Positions 33,978 to 43,643 are shown, counted from the stretch's first letter. The stretch is DNA of 64,000 nucleotides from Bacteroidales bacterium (GCA_016936505.1 JAFGXS010000002.1:1-64000); one strand, 5' to 3'. A program made the numbers and translations. Notes: generated by a model not told the origin, from the sequence alone.

Positions 33978-35285
33978 GTGAGTGAAATAAAAAATTTTGT
34001 GGCTGAATTGCAATGGAGAGGAATGATCCATGATGTAATGCCGGGAACCGAAGAACAACTGAACAAACAAATGACTTCCGGTTATGTGGGGATTGATCCC
34101 ACTGCTGATTCGTTACACATCGGACACCTTGTGGGAGTAATGATGCTGAAGCATTTGCAATTAGCGGGCCACAGGCCGATAGCTCTTGTTGGTGGTGCTA
34201 CCGGTATGATTGGAGATCCTTCAGGAAAGTCGCAGGAACGTAATTTGCTGGATGAAAAAACACTGCTTGAAAACGAAGCGGCGCTTAAAAAACAACTGGC
34301 CAAATTTCTTGATTTTGAAAGTGATGTCGAAAACAAAGCTATTCTGGTAAATAATTACGACTGGATGAAAAATTTCAGTTTTCTTGAATTTATTAGGGAT
34401 ATTGGAAAGCATCTTACCGTTAACTATATGATGGCGAAGGATTCGGTGAAAAAACGAATCGGAGCCGAAAGCAAATCAGGGATGTCGTTTACTGAATTTT
34501 CCTATCAATTGGTTCAGGGGTACGACTTTTTACATTTGTATCAGCACGAAAACTGCAAGCTGCAAATGGGTGGCGCCGATCAGTGGGGAAATATCACCAC
34601 AGGAACAGAGCTGATTCGCCGTAAACTGGGCCACGAAAATGAAGCTTTTGCCATGACCTGTCCCTTGATTACCAAAGCAGACGGAAGCAAATTCGGAAAA
34701 ACAGAAAGCGGCAATGTTTGGCTTGATCCTGAACGGACTACGCCTTATGAGTTTTACCAGTTTTGGCTGAACGTATCGGATGAGGATGCTGAAAAATACA
34801 TCAAGATATTTACTCTGCTTACCAAAGAAGAAATTAATGCTCTTGTTGAAGAACACCGTCAGGCACCACATTTGCGTGTTTTACAAAAACGCCTGTCTGC
34901 CGAAATAACCACAATGGTTCACTCAGAAGAAGAGTTAAATGCAGCAGAAGAAGCATCGCAGATTCTTTTTGGAAAAGGAACAACAGAAACATTGAAGGGA
35001 CTAAAAGAAAAAGTATTACTTAGTGTTTTCAGTGGTGTTCCGCAACCGGAAGTTTCACGTAAAGAATTTGAAGAGGGCATCGGCTTACTTGATTTTCTGG
35101 CAGAAAAAACCGGTGTTTTCAAGTCTAATGGAGAAGCCCGCCGGATGCTGAAAGAGGGAGCGGTTCAGATCAATAAATCTAAAATTGATGAAAACTACAC
35201 CATCGGTTCTAACGATTTGTTGAACGATAAATATATCCTGGTTCAGAAAGGAAAAAAGAATTATTATCTGGTAAAAATTGTTTAA
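33978..35285 (+). CDS. tyrS: Tyrosyl-tRNA synthetase
   Basis: 435 residues, class I synthetase charging tRNA-Tyr. HIGH motif is HIGHLVG (about residues 47-53), KMSKS motif is KFGKTESG (about 235-242), and the C-terminal S4 RNA-binding domain starts around residue 370 ([15 protein letters not shown]). The start codon is GTG: N-terminal [20 protein letters not shown] matches the family, and the next ATG (34023) would cut into conserved sequence. Confidence 0.97.
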   Translation: MSEIKNFVAELQWRGMIHDVMPGTEEQLNKQMTSGYVGIDPTADSLHIGHLVGVMMLKHLQLAGHRPIALVGGATGMIGDPSGKSQERNLLDEKTLLENEAALKKQLAKFLDFESDVENKAILVNNYDWMKNFSFLEFIRDIGKHLTVNYMMAKDSVKKRIGAESKSGMSFTEFSYQLVQGYDFLHLYQHENCKLQMGGADQWGNITTGTELIRRKLGHENEAFAMTCPLITKADGSKFGKTESGNVWLDPERTTPYEFYQFWLNVSDEDAEKYIKIFTLLTKEEINALVEEHRQAPHLRVLQKRLSAEITTMVHSEEELNAAEEASQILFGKGTTETLKGLKEKVLLSVFSGVPQPEVSRKEFEEGIGLLDFLAEKTGVFKSNGEARRMLKEGAVQINKSKIDENYTIGSNDLLNDKYILVQKGKKNYYLVKIV

Positions 35286-35398
35286 AACTTTTACCGACTG
35301 CATTTCTTTTCCTGTTTCTAATGTTTACTTTTATCGGAGAGCTGATACCTTTTTCTTAATCCCGTATTGGTTTAAAGAAAAGAATTAATGAATTTCAG

Positions 35399-36280
35399 AT
35401 GGTAGAAGAAGCCCATAACAAAGAATTGGAAGCGTTGTTGCGCCTGATGGACGATCCTGATAGCGAGGTGTACGATCAGGTGAAGCAGCGCGTGTTGGAA
35501 TATGGCACCGAAGCAATACCTTACCTGGAATCGGCCTGGATGAAACTGACCGATGAACAGGAGCTTGAACGTATTGAGGTTGTTATAGACGAAATTCATC
35601 AGAACGATACCTCTGAAAAATTAAAAGCCTGGAAAAATCAGGAAAAACCGGATTTACTGGAGGCGTATTTACTTTTGTCTGCTTTTCAGGAACCCGACTT
35701 TTCGTTTGAAGATCATCGTAAATCAGTTGAAAAAATTCAGCGCGATGTCTGGCTTGAAATGAACGAAGACCTTACAGCACTGGAAAAAGTGAAGGTGCTG
35801 AACCATATCTTTTATGCCGTTTATGGATTTAAGGAATCGAAAGAAAAAAAAGTAAGTCCGCTTTCTTATCTTATCAGCAATGTATTGCGTGTTCAAAAAG
35901 GAAATCCATTGTCGCTGGCGCTGCTTTATCTGATTATTGCACAACGTTCCGGACTTCCTGTATTCGGTGTGAACCTGCCTTATCATTTTATTCTGGCTTA
36001 TATGGATGATACAATTCCGCCCAAAAAGGCCACAGAGTATTACCAAAGTGATGTGCTTTTTTATCTGAACCCGTTTAATAAAGGAGTGATTTTTAAACAG
36101 AGTGAAATTGATCTTTTTTTGAAACAACTGAAGATTGAGGCCTCTGAGGATTTTTATCTTCCTGTAGACAATCTGTTCACGATTAAACGATTAATTATAG
36201 AGATGTCTTTGGCACAACAACGAAACGGAAACGCATCAAAATCTGAAGCGTTAAAAGAGTTGTTAAAAGCACTGGATTAG
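35399..36280 (+). CDS. SirB1-like transglutaminase-fold protein
   Basis: 293 residues. The region QKGNPLSLALLYLIIAQRSG followed by LPVFGVNLPYHFIL (about residues 168-200) is the SirB1 / transglutaminase-like signature (PF13369). The N-terminal 90 residues are acidic and helical and resemble a HEAT-type repeat (LMDDPDSEVYDQVKQRVLEYG in part). The catalytic Cys of true transglutaminases is not present in the conserved segment (Ser-Leu-Ala), so it is likely a binding rather than an enzymatic fold. Biological role is unknown to me. It lies after tyrS and converges with purC. Confidence 0.75.
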   Translation: MVEEAHNKELEALLRLMDDPDSEVYDQVKQRVLEYGTEAIPYLESAWMKLTDEQELERIEVVIDEIHQNDTSEKLKAWKNQEKPDLLEAYLLLSAFQEPDFSFEDHRKSVEKIQRDVWLEMNEDLTALEKVKVLNHIFYAVYGFKESKEKKVSPLSYLISNVLRVQKGNPLSLALLYLIIAQRSGLPVFGVNLPYHFILAYMDDTIPPKKATEYYQSDVLFYLNPFNKGVIFKQSEIDLFLKQLKIEASEDFYLPVDNLFTIKRLIIEMSLAQQRNGNASKSEALKELLKALD

Positions 36281-36287
36281 TTCTTGT

Positions 36288-37241
36288 TTATTCGTTTTCT
36301 TTCAGGAAGTTCTCAATATTTTTTTCAATACGTTCGATCACGTTTTCCGATGTGGAATATTCAAATTTCTTTCCAGTAATGTGTTCGAATAGTTCGATAT
36401 AACGTTTAGAAATCTCTTCTACTTTCTGATCCGTCATTTCAGGTTCTTTTTGCCCCTCTTTACCCTGAAATCCATTTTCCATCAGCCATTCTCTAACAAA
36501 TTCTTTGGAAAGCTGACGCTGAGGAATCCCTTTTGCAAAATACTCTTCATAAGTATCAGCATAAAAATAACGAGAAGAATCGGGAGTGTGAATTTCATCA
36601 ATCAGATAAATCTGATCGCCGATTTTTCCGAATTCATATTTTGTATCCACTAAAATTAATCCCTTTTCTGCAGCCATTTTGCTGCCTCTTTCATAAAGAA
36701 GCCGGGTGTAATGTTCTAGTTGTTCGTAACCTTTGGCAGAAACCAGTCCGCTGCTGATAATTTCTTCTTTTGAAATATCCTCATCGTGGCCTTCAACAGC
36801 TTTGCTGGTGGGTGTTACAATGGGTTCTGGAAAGCGTTCGTGTTCTTTTAGTCCGTCAGCAATCGTAACGCCGCAAATTTCACGTGCCCCTGATTTATAA
36901 GTCCGCCATGAACTTCCTGTCAAATAACCCCGAATGATCATTTCAACCGGAAAAGGCGTGCAAAATTTCCCGATGGTTACCACAGGATCGGGTGAGGCAA
37001 TTTTCCAGTTAGGAACAATATCGCTGGTTGCATCAAGAAAATAAGATGCAATCTGGTTCAGAACCTGACCTTTGTGCGGAATTCCTTTGGACAACACCAC
37101 ATCAAAAGCAGAGATGCGATCGGAAGCCACCATAACCAGATATTGGTCTTTGATATTATATACATCACGTACTTTTCCGTGATAGACACTTTTTTGTCCT
37201 GGAAAATGAAAATCGGTTCTGATTACTGTTTCTTCAGGCAT
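36288..37241 (-). CDS. purC: SAICAR synthetase PurC
   Basis: 317 residues, phosphoribosylaminoimidazole-succinocarboxamide synthase of purine synthesis, of the longer type (about 300 residues). Visible motifs: [28 protein letters not shown] in parts ([15 protein letters not shown]), [43 protein letters not shown] in parts ([13 protein letters not shown]). It starts four bases after the phoH-like gene ends, so the two form an operon. Confidence 0.96.
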   Translation of the reverse strand: MPEETVIRTDFHFPGQKSVYHGKVRDVYNIKDQYLVMVASDRISAFDVVLSKGIPHKGQVLNQIASYFLDATSDIVPNWKIASPDPVVTIGKFCTPFPVEMIIRGYLTGSSWRTYKSGAREICGVTIADGLKEHERFPEPIVTPTSKAVEGHDEDISKEEIISSGLVSAKGYEQLEHYTRLLYERGSKMAAEKGLILVDTKYEFGKIGDQIYLIDEIHTPDSSRYFYADTYEEYFAKGIPQRQLSKEFVREWLMENGFQGKEGQKEPEMTDQKVEEISKRYIELFEHITGKKFEYSTSENVIERIEKNIENFLKENE

Positions 37242-37245
37242 ATTT

Positions 37246-38196
37246 TTACAGATTTTGTAGTTTCTGATAAGCGTTCACAATTTTTGATACCAGCTTATGC
37301 CGGACAATGTCTTTGTCGTTTAAAAAAACGAAATCTATTTCCTTGATGTCGCTCAAAATTTCTTTGGCCTGAAGCAAACCGGATCTTTTGTTTCGTGGGA
37401 GGTCAATTTGGGTGATATCTCCGGTAATGATGAATTTTGAATCTTTTCCCATACGGGTAAGAAACATTTTGAGTTGACTTTCAGAAGCGTTTTGCGCTTC
37501 ATCGAGAATAGCAAAAACATTGCCCAGGGTTCGTCCGCGCATGTAGGCCAGCGGAGCTACTTCTATGGTTCCGTCTTCAAGATAAGAAATCAGTTTTTGA
37601 GTGGGCAGCATGTCTTGTAGTGCATCGTAAAGTGGTTGAAGATAAGGATCGAGTTTTTCTTTCATGTCGCCGGGTAAAAATCCCAGACTTTCTCCGGCTT
37701 CAACAGCAGGCCGGGTAAGAATAATCTTGCGTACTTCTTTGTTTTTTAAGGCGCGGACAGCCAACGCAACAGCGGTATATGTTTTTCCTGTTCCGGCAGG
37801 ACCAATGGCAAACAGCATATCTTTTTTATCGATTCCCGAAACCATTTTTTTTTGGTTAGCAGTTTGGGCTTTGATGAGTTTTCCGTGTCTGCCGTAAACC
37901 AGCACAGGATCGGTGCTGCTGTGTTTTTCCTCGTAGGGCATTTCATGCCGCTCCATGATCTGGCTGATGATCTCTTCCGATACTTTACCAAAACGATCGA
38001 AGTAGGCTTGTAATAATTCAAAACGTTGCTCAAAAGTGTGTATTTTGTCCGGGTCGCCCATCAGTTTCATCATGTTCCCACGAACGACAATTTTGAGTTT
38101 TGGAAAAAGATCTTTGATCTGGTTCAGATGTTTGTCTCCCGCGCCGAAAAGTTCAACGGGGTTCTCCACATCCAGCTGAATAATGCTTTCGCTCAT
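37246..38196 (-). CDS. PhoH-like ATPase (YbeZ type)
   Basis: 316 residues from the ATG at 38196. An N-terminal KH-like portion (about 1-90) is followed by the PhoH ATPase domain: Walker [17 protein letters not shown] (about 130-145), [18 protein letters not shown], Walker [12 protein letters not shown] and RSGLLQA. PhoH/YbeZ proteins are tied to rRNA maturation through YbeY; ybeY is not adjacent. A -7 element (minus strand, 38230-38237) overlaps the in-frame upstream start at 38232, which is why the start at 38196 is used. The gene is followed by purC after four bases. Confidence 0.93.
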   Translation of the reverse strand: MSESIIQLDVENPVELFGAGDKHLNQIKDLFPKLKIVVRGNMMKLMGDPDKIHTFEQRFELLQAYFDRFGKVSEEIISQIMERHEMPYEEKHSSTDPVLVYGRHGKLIKAQTANQKKMVSGIDKKDMLFAIGPAGTGKTYTAVALAVRALKNKEVRKIILTRPAVEAGESLGFLPGDMKEKLDPYLQPLYDALQDMLPTQKLISYLEDGTIEVAPLAYMRGRTLGNVFAILDEAQNASESQLKMFLTRMGKDSKFIITGDITQIDLPRNKRSGLLQAKEILSDIKEIDFVFLNDKDIVRHKLVSKIVNAYQKLQNL

Positions 38197-38229
38197 AGGC
38201 TTATAAGAGTGAACCTTAAGTTTGCAGGA

Positions 38230-38237
38230 CAAAAATA
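38230..38237 (-). promoter_or_regulatory. -7 promoter element for phoH-purC
   Basis: Plus-strand CAAAAATA reads TATTTTTG on the minus strand, an exact TAnnTTTG match, about 34 bases before the start at 38196. Confidence 0.5.
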
Positions 38238-38271
38238 TTAAAATTGGCCGAAATAAACTGTTGAAATTATT

Positions 38272-38279
38272 TAATTTTG
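38272..38279 (+). promoter_or_regulatory. -7 promoter element for the SAM hydrolase gene
   Basis: TAATTTTG fits TAnnTTTG; a TTG at 38244-38246 lies 25 bases upstream, a little far. Together with 38230-38237 it makes a compact divergent promoter region. Confidence 0.4.
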
Positions 38280-38328
38280 AGAAGTTTATTGACAGAAAAG
38301 GAAACGAGAAAAACGGGTAATAAAAACC

Positions 38329-39165
38329 ATGGCAATCATTACATTAACAACAGACTGGGGCGATACCGACTATTATGTTGCTGCTGCCAAAGGGCGTATT
38401 TTTTCTGAAATGCCCGATGCTGTTGTGGTGGATGTAACGCATAAAATAAGACCGTTCGACAGCACAGAGGCGGCTTATGTATTGAAACATGCCTATCACC
38501 ATTTCCCTAAAGGAACTATTCATCTTATAGGGGTTAATACAGAAGAAACAGACCGGGTTTCGCATGTTGCCGTATTGTATGACGGTCATTATTTTATTGG
38601 TGCAGACGATGGTATTTTTTCACTTATTTTCAAACAAAAACACGAAAAAGCTGTTACACTTGAAACACCTCACGAAGGCGATGCTCATACTTTTTCAACC
38701 CGCGACCGTTTTGTGGGTGCGGCATTAATGCTGGCCAAAGGTTCGGGACTTGAAGAACTGGGGCGTTCGGAAGTTGTGTTGGTGCAAAAACTGCCGTTTG
38801 AACCGGCATCTAACCAACAAGGCATTAGAGGAATGGTAATTCATATTGATAGTTATGAAAATCTGATTACCAATATTCCCCGTGCGTTGTTTGAAGAGGT
38901 TATTGGTAATAAGCCGTTCAGGGTGGCAATAAAAGGATATGAGAGTTTTGAACTCAGCGAAGGATATTCAGATGTTCCAGACAGTGAAATTCTGTGCTTA
39001 TTTGGCAGCAATAATTTACTTCAGATTGCTCTTAATAGAGCCAATGCGGCCTCTTTGCTGGGAATTCGATTGAACGATTCTGTGTCAGTTTTACTACGCG
39101 AAGCCGATGAAAGGCCCAAACTTAAACTGAGCTCATCTTCCGGTTTTGGAGCCAATTTTCTGTAA
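38329..39165 (+). CDS. SAM hydrolase (DUF62 / SAM hydroxide adenosyltransferase family)
   Basis: 278 residues of the family that includes fluorinase, chlorinase and the far commoner SAM hydroxide adenosyltransferase, which splits S-adenosylmethionine with water to adenosine and methionine. Visible: ITLTTDWGDTDYYVAAAKG (Asp and Thr of the adenosine pocket), VDVTHKIRPFD, GTIHLIGVN, GADDGIFSLI and TRDRFVGAALMLAKG (Asp-Arg). These D/R/H features fit the hydroxide-dependent group, not the halogenases. The last 44 bases overlap the convergent PAP2 gene. Confidence 0.9.
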   Translation: MAIITLTTDWGDTDYYVAAAKGRIFSEMPDAVVVDVTHKIRPFDSTEAAYVLKHAYHHFPKGTIHLIGVNTEETDRVSHVAVLYDGHYFIGADDGIFSLIFKQKHEKAVTLETPHEGDAHTFSTRDRFVGAALMLAKGSGLEELGRSEVVLVQKLPFEPASNQQGIRGMVIHIDSYENLITNIPRALFEEVIGNKPFRVAIKGYESFELSEGYSDVPDSEILCLFGSNNLLQIALNRANAASLLGIRLNDSVSVLLREADERPKLKLSSSSGFGANFL

Positions 39166-39706
39166 AACGATACAGATAAAATAACCCGGTTCCTATTAAA
39201 TAACCCACTATAACACCCCCTAAAATATCACCGGGATAATGAACTCCCAAATACATACGACTGTAAATAATGATCAATGCCCAAATCCATAGTGACCAGT
39301 GAATCCATTTGTATTTATGTCTGAAAATATGAGTGAGCAAAGCGAGAATTGAAAAAACATTGGTGGCGTGTGATGAAATAAAACCATAAAGTCCGCCCCT
39401 GTAATTATTTACCAAATGAACCAGGTTTTCAATGCCGGGTTGGTGTGTGGGTCTCAACCGATGAAAAACATTTTTAAAGAGATGGACAGAAATCTGATCC
39501 GAAGCAGTAATGGTTAATGCGATAAACAGCAGGGTAAGAAAACCATACCATTTTTTTTCCTTAAAAATAAAATAGATCAGTATTGCATAAAAGGGGGACC
39601 AGTAAAACCGGGCGCTCACCAGCACCATAAATTTATCAAAAAAAGGGGAGTGGTGACCATTAATAAAAAGCAGTAATTCCTGATCGAGGTGTATGATTGG
39701 CGACAT
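39122..39706 (-). CDS. PAP2-family membrane phosphatase
   Basis: 194 residues with about five transmembrane helices. The three catalytic motifs are visible: FKNVFHRLRPTHQPG (K-x6-R-P), SSHATNVFS (S-x-H) and SRMYLGVHYPGDILGG (S-R-x5-H-x3-D). It probably dephosphorylates an isoprenoid or lipid pyrophosphate, such as undecaprenyl pyrophosphate, or takes part in lipid A or phosphatidylglycerol phosphate metabolism. It overlaps the TonB-like gene upstream by one base and the convergent SAM hydrolase gene by 44 bases. Confidence 0.9.
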   Translation of the reverse strand: MSPIIHLDQELLLFINGHHSPFFDKFMVLVSARFYWSPFYAILIYFIFKEKKWYGFLTLLFIALTITASDQISVHLFKNVFHRLRPTHQPGIENLVHLVNNYRGGLYGFISSHATNVFSILALLTHIFRHKYKWIHWSLWIWALIIIYSRMYLGVHYPGDILGGVIVGYLIGTGLFYLYRFTENWLQNRKMSSV

Positions 39707-40383
39707 TATTTTTTTTCTTTTTTATCAGTTTGTTTCTTGTCTTTTCCTGAAAGATTAATTACCTGATCCAGCAATTTGTAGTATTCAGTATTGTAAGGAT
39801 CTCTATGGATAAGTGTTTCAAGATATCCCCTTGCCTTTTCGGTCCGTTTCTTTTTGATGGCTTTTTCTATTTTTTCCATATAATAGCTATCTGCCAAACA
39901 GGCATAACCTGGATTTTTCCCTTCATAAACAAATGCGGCGTTGCTTTTGTTTGTTTTGGTTCCTTCTAACGTAAACATAAAAGGTACTTCAAAATGTGTA
40001 AACTGACTGTTCTGGCATTTATTCCAGTGCCCCCGGGTACTTTTTATAAATGCAGAAACCTGATCGTCCATCTTATATCCGAGTGGGTTTCTGAGTTTAA
40101 TATCGGTAATTTCACCATTACAATTTACATCAAAAGAAACAATAACAATGCCAACAATACAATTTTGCCGGGCTTCATCGGTATATTTTACAGCTTTTAA
40201 AAATCGACTTTCAAAGCCATAATAACCACCAACAAAACGATAGTCCATTAATTTTTTTAAATGACTTAGTCTGAATTCACTGGTTGTAACATCGTTTTGA
40301 GCAAATAAAAAATGGCTGAGGAATAATAGGCTTGCCAGCAGGAAGAATACTTTTTTATGCATTGAATTATGTTTTTTATTCAA
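39706..40383 (-). CDS. Exported protein with TonB C-terminal-like domain
   Basis: 225 residues. An N-terminal signal peptide (about residues 8-29, KKVFFLLASLLFLSHFLFA in part) is followed by a segment that resembles the TonB/energy-transducer C-terminal fold: CIVGIVIVSFDVNCNGEITD with DIKLRNPLGYKMDDQVSAFI in parts. Such stand-alone domains are frequent in Bacteroidota. The C-terminus ends in a highly charged lysine tail after a TPR-like region (EKARGYLETLIHRDPYNTEYYKLL). It may take part in envelope transport or assembly, but I cannot assign a role. The ATG at 40362 is an alternative start. Confidence 0.65.
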   Translation of the reverse strand: MNKKHNSMHKKVFFLLASLLFLSHFLFAQNDVTTSEFRLSHLKKLMDYRFVGGYYGFESRFLKAVKYTDEARQNCIVGIVIVSFDVNCNGEITDIKLRNPLGYKMDDQVSAFIKSTRGHWNKCQNSQFTHFEVPFMFTLEGTKTNKSNAAFVYEGKNPGYACLADSYYMEKIEKAIKKKRTEKARGYLETLIHRDPYNTEYYKLLDQVINLSGKDKKQTDKKEKK

Positions 40384-40442
40384 CGCTGTAAAAGTAGCAA
40401 AATTTTATGGCGGACTTCATTTCTATCTTTTTTGAACGCTGA

Positions 40443-40482
40443 AAAACAAATAATGCCTGTGAATTCATATTTCACAGGCATT
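40443..40482 (-). terminator. Terminator for the exported protein gene at 40506-41396
   Basis: A perfect 12-bp inverted repeat AATGCCTGTGAA (40452-40463) and TTCACAGGCATT (40471-40482). On the minus strand it is followed by a T-rich stretch. Confidence 0.7.
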
Positions 40483-40505
40483 CAGATAAATCAACAGCAA
40501 AAAAC

Positions 40506-41396
40506 TTATTTCTGGGTGAGTTCTTTTAATGTGGTTTTAATATTGCCCGGGGTTGACATAATTTTCATAAAGGTTCCCATAGTCAGATCGGGCCAGAACA
40601 AAGCCAGGCGATACCTTCCCGGCAAAGCTGTTGTTTTTGTTCCTTGTAAGATTATCTGGTAAGGCATGGCTGCCAAATGGCTTTCGCCAATAATGGGAAG
40701 AAAATGCGCCGATCCGGTTTCCTTATCCATTAACCCTACACCAAAAACAGCAATTTTCTGATCAGGGAAAATTAAAGTGTATACATCTTTTGTTTTTCCT
40801 TTTCCGGCTTTCAGGTTTTCTGATATTATTTTAACCCCTTCTTCAAAACTTGAGAACTCGGCCAATTCGTCCGGGTCATCAAAGTAAGGCATCATAATCT
40901 TATAGTGGTATTTGGGAAGCGTTTCTCTTTTTACACTTCCACCAAAGGCTTCAGGGGTTCCGAGTGTAGAAAAGAGCTGCATAATTTCTTTAGAACACTG
41001 TGTTACCTTTTGTTCCTGGCCGTTCATTTGTTTTCCCCAATAAGCCAGAAACATGTACTCAGGGTTTTGAATGCTTAGCGTGGTTTTTCCATCTTTTTCT
41101 ATCATGCCTACTTTTAAAACGGCAGCTAAAGCGCCTCTGTCTTTGAACTCAAGGCTCAGTTTTTTAATGGCATCGCTGGTAAAAGCAAGCACGGTCCAGT
41201 CGTTGTTGTCTCCTGGATGATATGTCCCAAGCACTTCATATCCGTTTTCGGTTAATAAGGACGAAACTTTTTGTTCCAGAGAATTTGCATTTTCATTAAA
41301 GGTGCCTAAGTTAAAATAAGGCTGGAGGCTTTGGGCGGCAGCGGTCATAATTCCCATAAAGAACAGGACTGCCAGTAAGGTTAAATTTTTTTTCAT
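40506..41396 (-). CDS. Exported protein, unknown function
   Basis: 296 residues with a signal peptide (residues 1-21, MGIMTAAAQS) that would release a soluble periplasmic or secreted protein. Segments include TENGYEVLGTYHPGDNNDWT, DGKTTLSIQNPEYMFLAYWG and DLTMGTFMKIMSTPGNIKTT, each clean but not recognised by me; a distant resemblance to DUF302-type proteins is possible (NPEYM-type motif) but weak. It is transcribed alone, with a TATCTTTG -7 element on the minus strand (plus-strand 41456-41463), and ends in a good terminator. Confidence 0.65.
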   Translation of the reverse strand: MKKNLTLLAVLFFMGIMTAAAQSLQPYFNLGTFNENANSLEQKVSSLLTENGYEVLGTYHPGDNNDWTVLAFTSDAIKKLSLEFKDRGALAAVLKVGMIEKDGKTTLSIQNPEYMFLAYWGKQMNGQEQKVTQCSKEIMQLFSTLGTPEAFGGSVKRETLPKYHYKIMMPYFDDPDELAEFSSFEEGVKIISENLKAGKGKTKDVYTLIFPDQKIAVFGVGLMDKETGSAHFLPIIGESHLAAMPYQIILQGTKTTALPGRYRLALFWPDLTMGTFMKIMSTPGNIKTTLKELTQK

Positions 41397-41553
41397 CGTT
41401 TCTGTTTTTATTAAACCATGACCCTGTGCAGGTTGTGGTCATTTGATTGAGGACACAAAGATAGCGTTAGTGTGAAATAATTAACACCTAAAACTAATAT
41501 TTAGAAACGATAAAAATAGATTGTTAGATATGAATGGTTTTTCCCGATTGTTT

Positions 41554-42015
41554 TTATTCCGGATTATCTTCTGCAAACCATTCGGCGTAAGAGGTTACGG
41601 TTTCGCGCAGCAGCATATATTTTAATTCAAGATTTTTTGGCAACCGGGTTCTGATTCTGGCAGCAAAGTCCACAAGCATTTCCTCACTTGTCGGATTATA
41701 ATCGGTAATAATAATCCGTTCAAATTGGTGTTTTAATTCTTTGATCAGGCTTTCCGGCATTTTTTTGTATAACACAACCGAGTGGTCAAATTGACTAACG
41801 ATTTCTTCTCTGACAATCTTTTTTAAATCACCGAAATCCATTACCATTCCAAGTTTTGGGCTGGTTTCATCCTTTATGGCTGTTCCGGCAACGGTAACTT
41901 TCAGTTCGTACGAATGTCCGTGAATATTGCGACATAATCCATCGTAATCTTTCAATGCGTGTGCCGATTCAAATTTGAACTCTTTGGTAATTCGAATAAT
42001 ACTTTGCTTACTCAT
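41554..42015 (-). CDS. queD: 6-carboxy-5,6,7,8-tetrahydropterin synthase QueD
   Basis: 153 residues. It converts dihydroneopterin triphosphate to carboxytetrahydropterin on the way to queuosine. The zinc histidines are His19 (FESAHALK), and His32 and His34 of the pair HGH, with catalytic Cys28 in LCRNIHGHSYEL: the spacing C-x3-HGH is that of QueD. SQFDHSVVL and PTSEEMLVDF are the other family motifs. A second PTPS-family gene at 58119-58529 has C-x5-HGH and is probably a different enzyme. It starts six bases after the secreted nuclease gene ends. Confidence 0.9.
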   Translation of the reverse strand: MSKQSIIRITKEFKFESAHALKDYDGLCRNIHGHSYELKVTVAGTAIKDETSPKLGMVMDFGDLKKIVREEIVSQFDHSVVLYKKMPESLIKELKHQFERIIITDYNPTSEEMLVDFAARIRTRLPKNLELKYMLLRETVTSYAEWFAEDNPE

Positions 42016-42021
42016 GATTTG

Positions 42022-43083
42022 TTATATTTTGAGTATTTTGTACTGTTTAGTCCACTTTTTATCGGGTACATTAATGATGAGCATAAACAATCCTTTTTGA
42101 AATGTACTTAAGTCTATTTCATTGGTTCCGCTTACAAGGTTTCCTTTGCTCATCATCTGTCCCAAGTGGTTGTAAAGAATATATGACATGCTATGGTTTA
42201 CACCTTTTTTCACATGAATTATGCGTGTGGTCGGATTGGGATAAACAGAAACTGATAGTTCAGAAATATTTGTAACAGCATTAGCTGTACCCCATATCTC
42301 ATCGATATATTCCGGATGATCGATATAGGGGTTTCTGTTGTGTTGAATGTTGTAGATAGCGTTGTTTCGGTCTATTTCTTTTTGGCTTACCGGATCTTCT
42401 TTGGCCCATTTGAGCAATAAGTCAAGAGTCCACTTACTAAGAGCCGGATAGGTATCACCGCTTAAAACATCGCTGTGCCATTGGGTAACAACATTTTCGT
42501 AGCAGGTAACCATATATAAGTAAGTGCGAGCCAAATCGCCTTTGTATGCGTCAATAGGTTCAAATACTGTACCTGAATATCCTGCTGTTATATTGGTTCC
42601 CAACTTGGAACCGTTTGTCGATGTCCAGCTTGGACTGCTTACCTCACCGTATGGATAGTTACTTCGTTTTCCGTTTACATATCCATCGGTTGGATAAATG
42701 TGAAAAAGATCGGTATACATAGGTGTAGCATCGTTAAACCAGCTTTTAGGAAAACTGTGCTCCCGATTATAGCATGAACCCTCTCCGCTATAGTTTCCAC
42801 ATTGGTTGGTAACAAAAGTATACTCATAAGCCGGTGTGCCTCCCGGAATATCGCTATAAATATCCCATACTTTGCCATTAGGTCTTTTATCTGTCGATTG
42901 AAAATCAGTCCACAGTTCGGTGTAAGTCCTTTCGGTGTGGGTATGAATGATGTTATAAAGCGCCGTCTTTAGCGTGGCTCCTGTTTTCCCCTGTGCATTG
43001 TTGTAATAACCAGCCGGTATTTGTGCCAGCATGCCCAATGGCAGAAGAAATAAAGAAATAATATAGAGTAGATTTTTTTTCAT
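42022..43083 (-). CDS. Secreted endonuclease I family nuclease with T9SS sorting domain
   Basis: 353 residues. The signal peptide covers about residues 1-20 (SLFLLPLGMLAQ). The endonuclease I domain (about 25-265) has the conserved GGTPAYEYTFV, CYNREHSFPKSWFN (His-Asn metal site), TDLFHIYPTDGYVNGKRSNYP in part, and IDHPEYIDEIW. The last 75 residues (SVSVYPNPTTRIIHVKKG, LGQMMSKGNL and FQKGLFML, ending KILKI) are a type A C-terminal sorting domain for the type IX secretion system. It is probably exported to degrade extracellular DNA for phosphate or nucleosides. Implies a functional T9SS in the organism. Confidence 0.92.
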   Translation of the reverse strand: MKKNLLYIISLFLLPLGMLAQIPAGYYNNAQGKTGATLKTALYNIIHTHTERTYTELWTDFQSTDKRPNGKVWDIYSDIPGGTPAYEYTFVTNQCGNYSGEGSCYNREHSFPKSWFNDATPMYTDLFHIYPTDGYVNGKRSNYPYGEVSSPSWTSTNGSKLGTNITAGYSGTVFEPIDAYKGDLARTYLYMVTCYENVVTQWHSDVLSGDTYPALSKWTLDLLLKWAKEDPVSQKEIDRNNAIYNIQHNRNPYIDHPEYIDEIWGTANAVTNISELSVSVYPNPTTRIIHVKKGVNHSMSYILYNHLGQMMSKGNLVSGTNEIDLSTFQKGLFMLIINVPDKKWTKQYKILKI

Positions 43084-43100
43084 TTATATGATTTAATAAG

Positions 43101-43643
43101 CTACAAAAACAAAAAATAAAAGGATAAAATGCCCAAGAAGACACCTCCCGCCAGGTAGAGTAATGAAATGGCAGAAAATGCTCTTTTTTCGGCTTTAATA
43201 AAGACAAACAGAAAAGTAAGGGCAAAGGAAAAAAAAGCCAGATAAATGATGTCTTTTAACAGTGTTCCCGGTATAAAGAAAAATAGAATACCTGCCAGAA
43301 AAGTGTTCACAGACTGGGCAATCGACGAAAAAATAAAAAGCAATGGCTTTTCAATGTTGTAGGTTCGTTCGCCTTTGCGAACAACAAAAGCTTCCATTAC
43401 AAACCGAACGGCAATTAATGTAAATCCGACAAATAATACAATGTGCTGGATTTTTTCGACCAGATGCATGAACCGGTCTCCCAGCCAAATCCCGATCAAA
43501 AACATCAGAACCTGACCTAAAGTCAGAAACAAAATCCCGGTAAGGATAACAAACGGTTTTTTTTGTCTGAAATCTATTCCAAGTGCCACCGGCATTACCT
43601 GAAACGAGAGAATAAACAGTATAACAATAGATAGTGCGAGCAT
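43101..43643 (-). CDS. MntP-like membrane protein without the acidic motifs
   Basis: 180 residues from the ATG at 43643 (an upstream in-frame ATG at 43715 gives 204). Six hydrophobic segments. FLTLGQVLMFLIGIWLGDRF with KIQHIVLFVGFTLIAVRFVM, and IFSSIAQSVNTFLAGILFF resemble the two halves of the MntP manganese efflux family. However, the Asp residues of MntP's transport motifs (S-x-D-A-F-A-V-S and S-x-D-A) are replaced here by QVMPVAL and SVNTFLA. A -7 element (minus strand 43661-43668) lies between the two candidate starts, which is the reason for the shorter one. Substrate and activity unknown. Confidence 0.6.
   Translation of the reverse strand: MLALSIVILFILSFQVMPVALGIDFRQKKPFVILTGILFLTLGQVLMFLIGIWLGDRFMHLVEKIQHIVLFVGFTLIAVRFVMEAFVVRKGERTYNIEKPLLFIFSSIAQSVNTFLAGILFFFIPGTLLKDIIYLAFFSFALTFLFVFIKAEKRAFSAISLLYLAGGVFLGILSFYFLFL

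Noticed and set aside
38329-39165. Fluorinase or chlorinase
   Set aside because: The family includes these enzymes, but this protein has the features of the widespread SAM hydroxide adenosyltransferases, and no halogen-related genes are adjacent.
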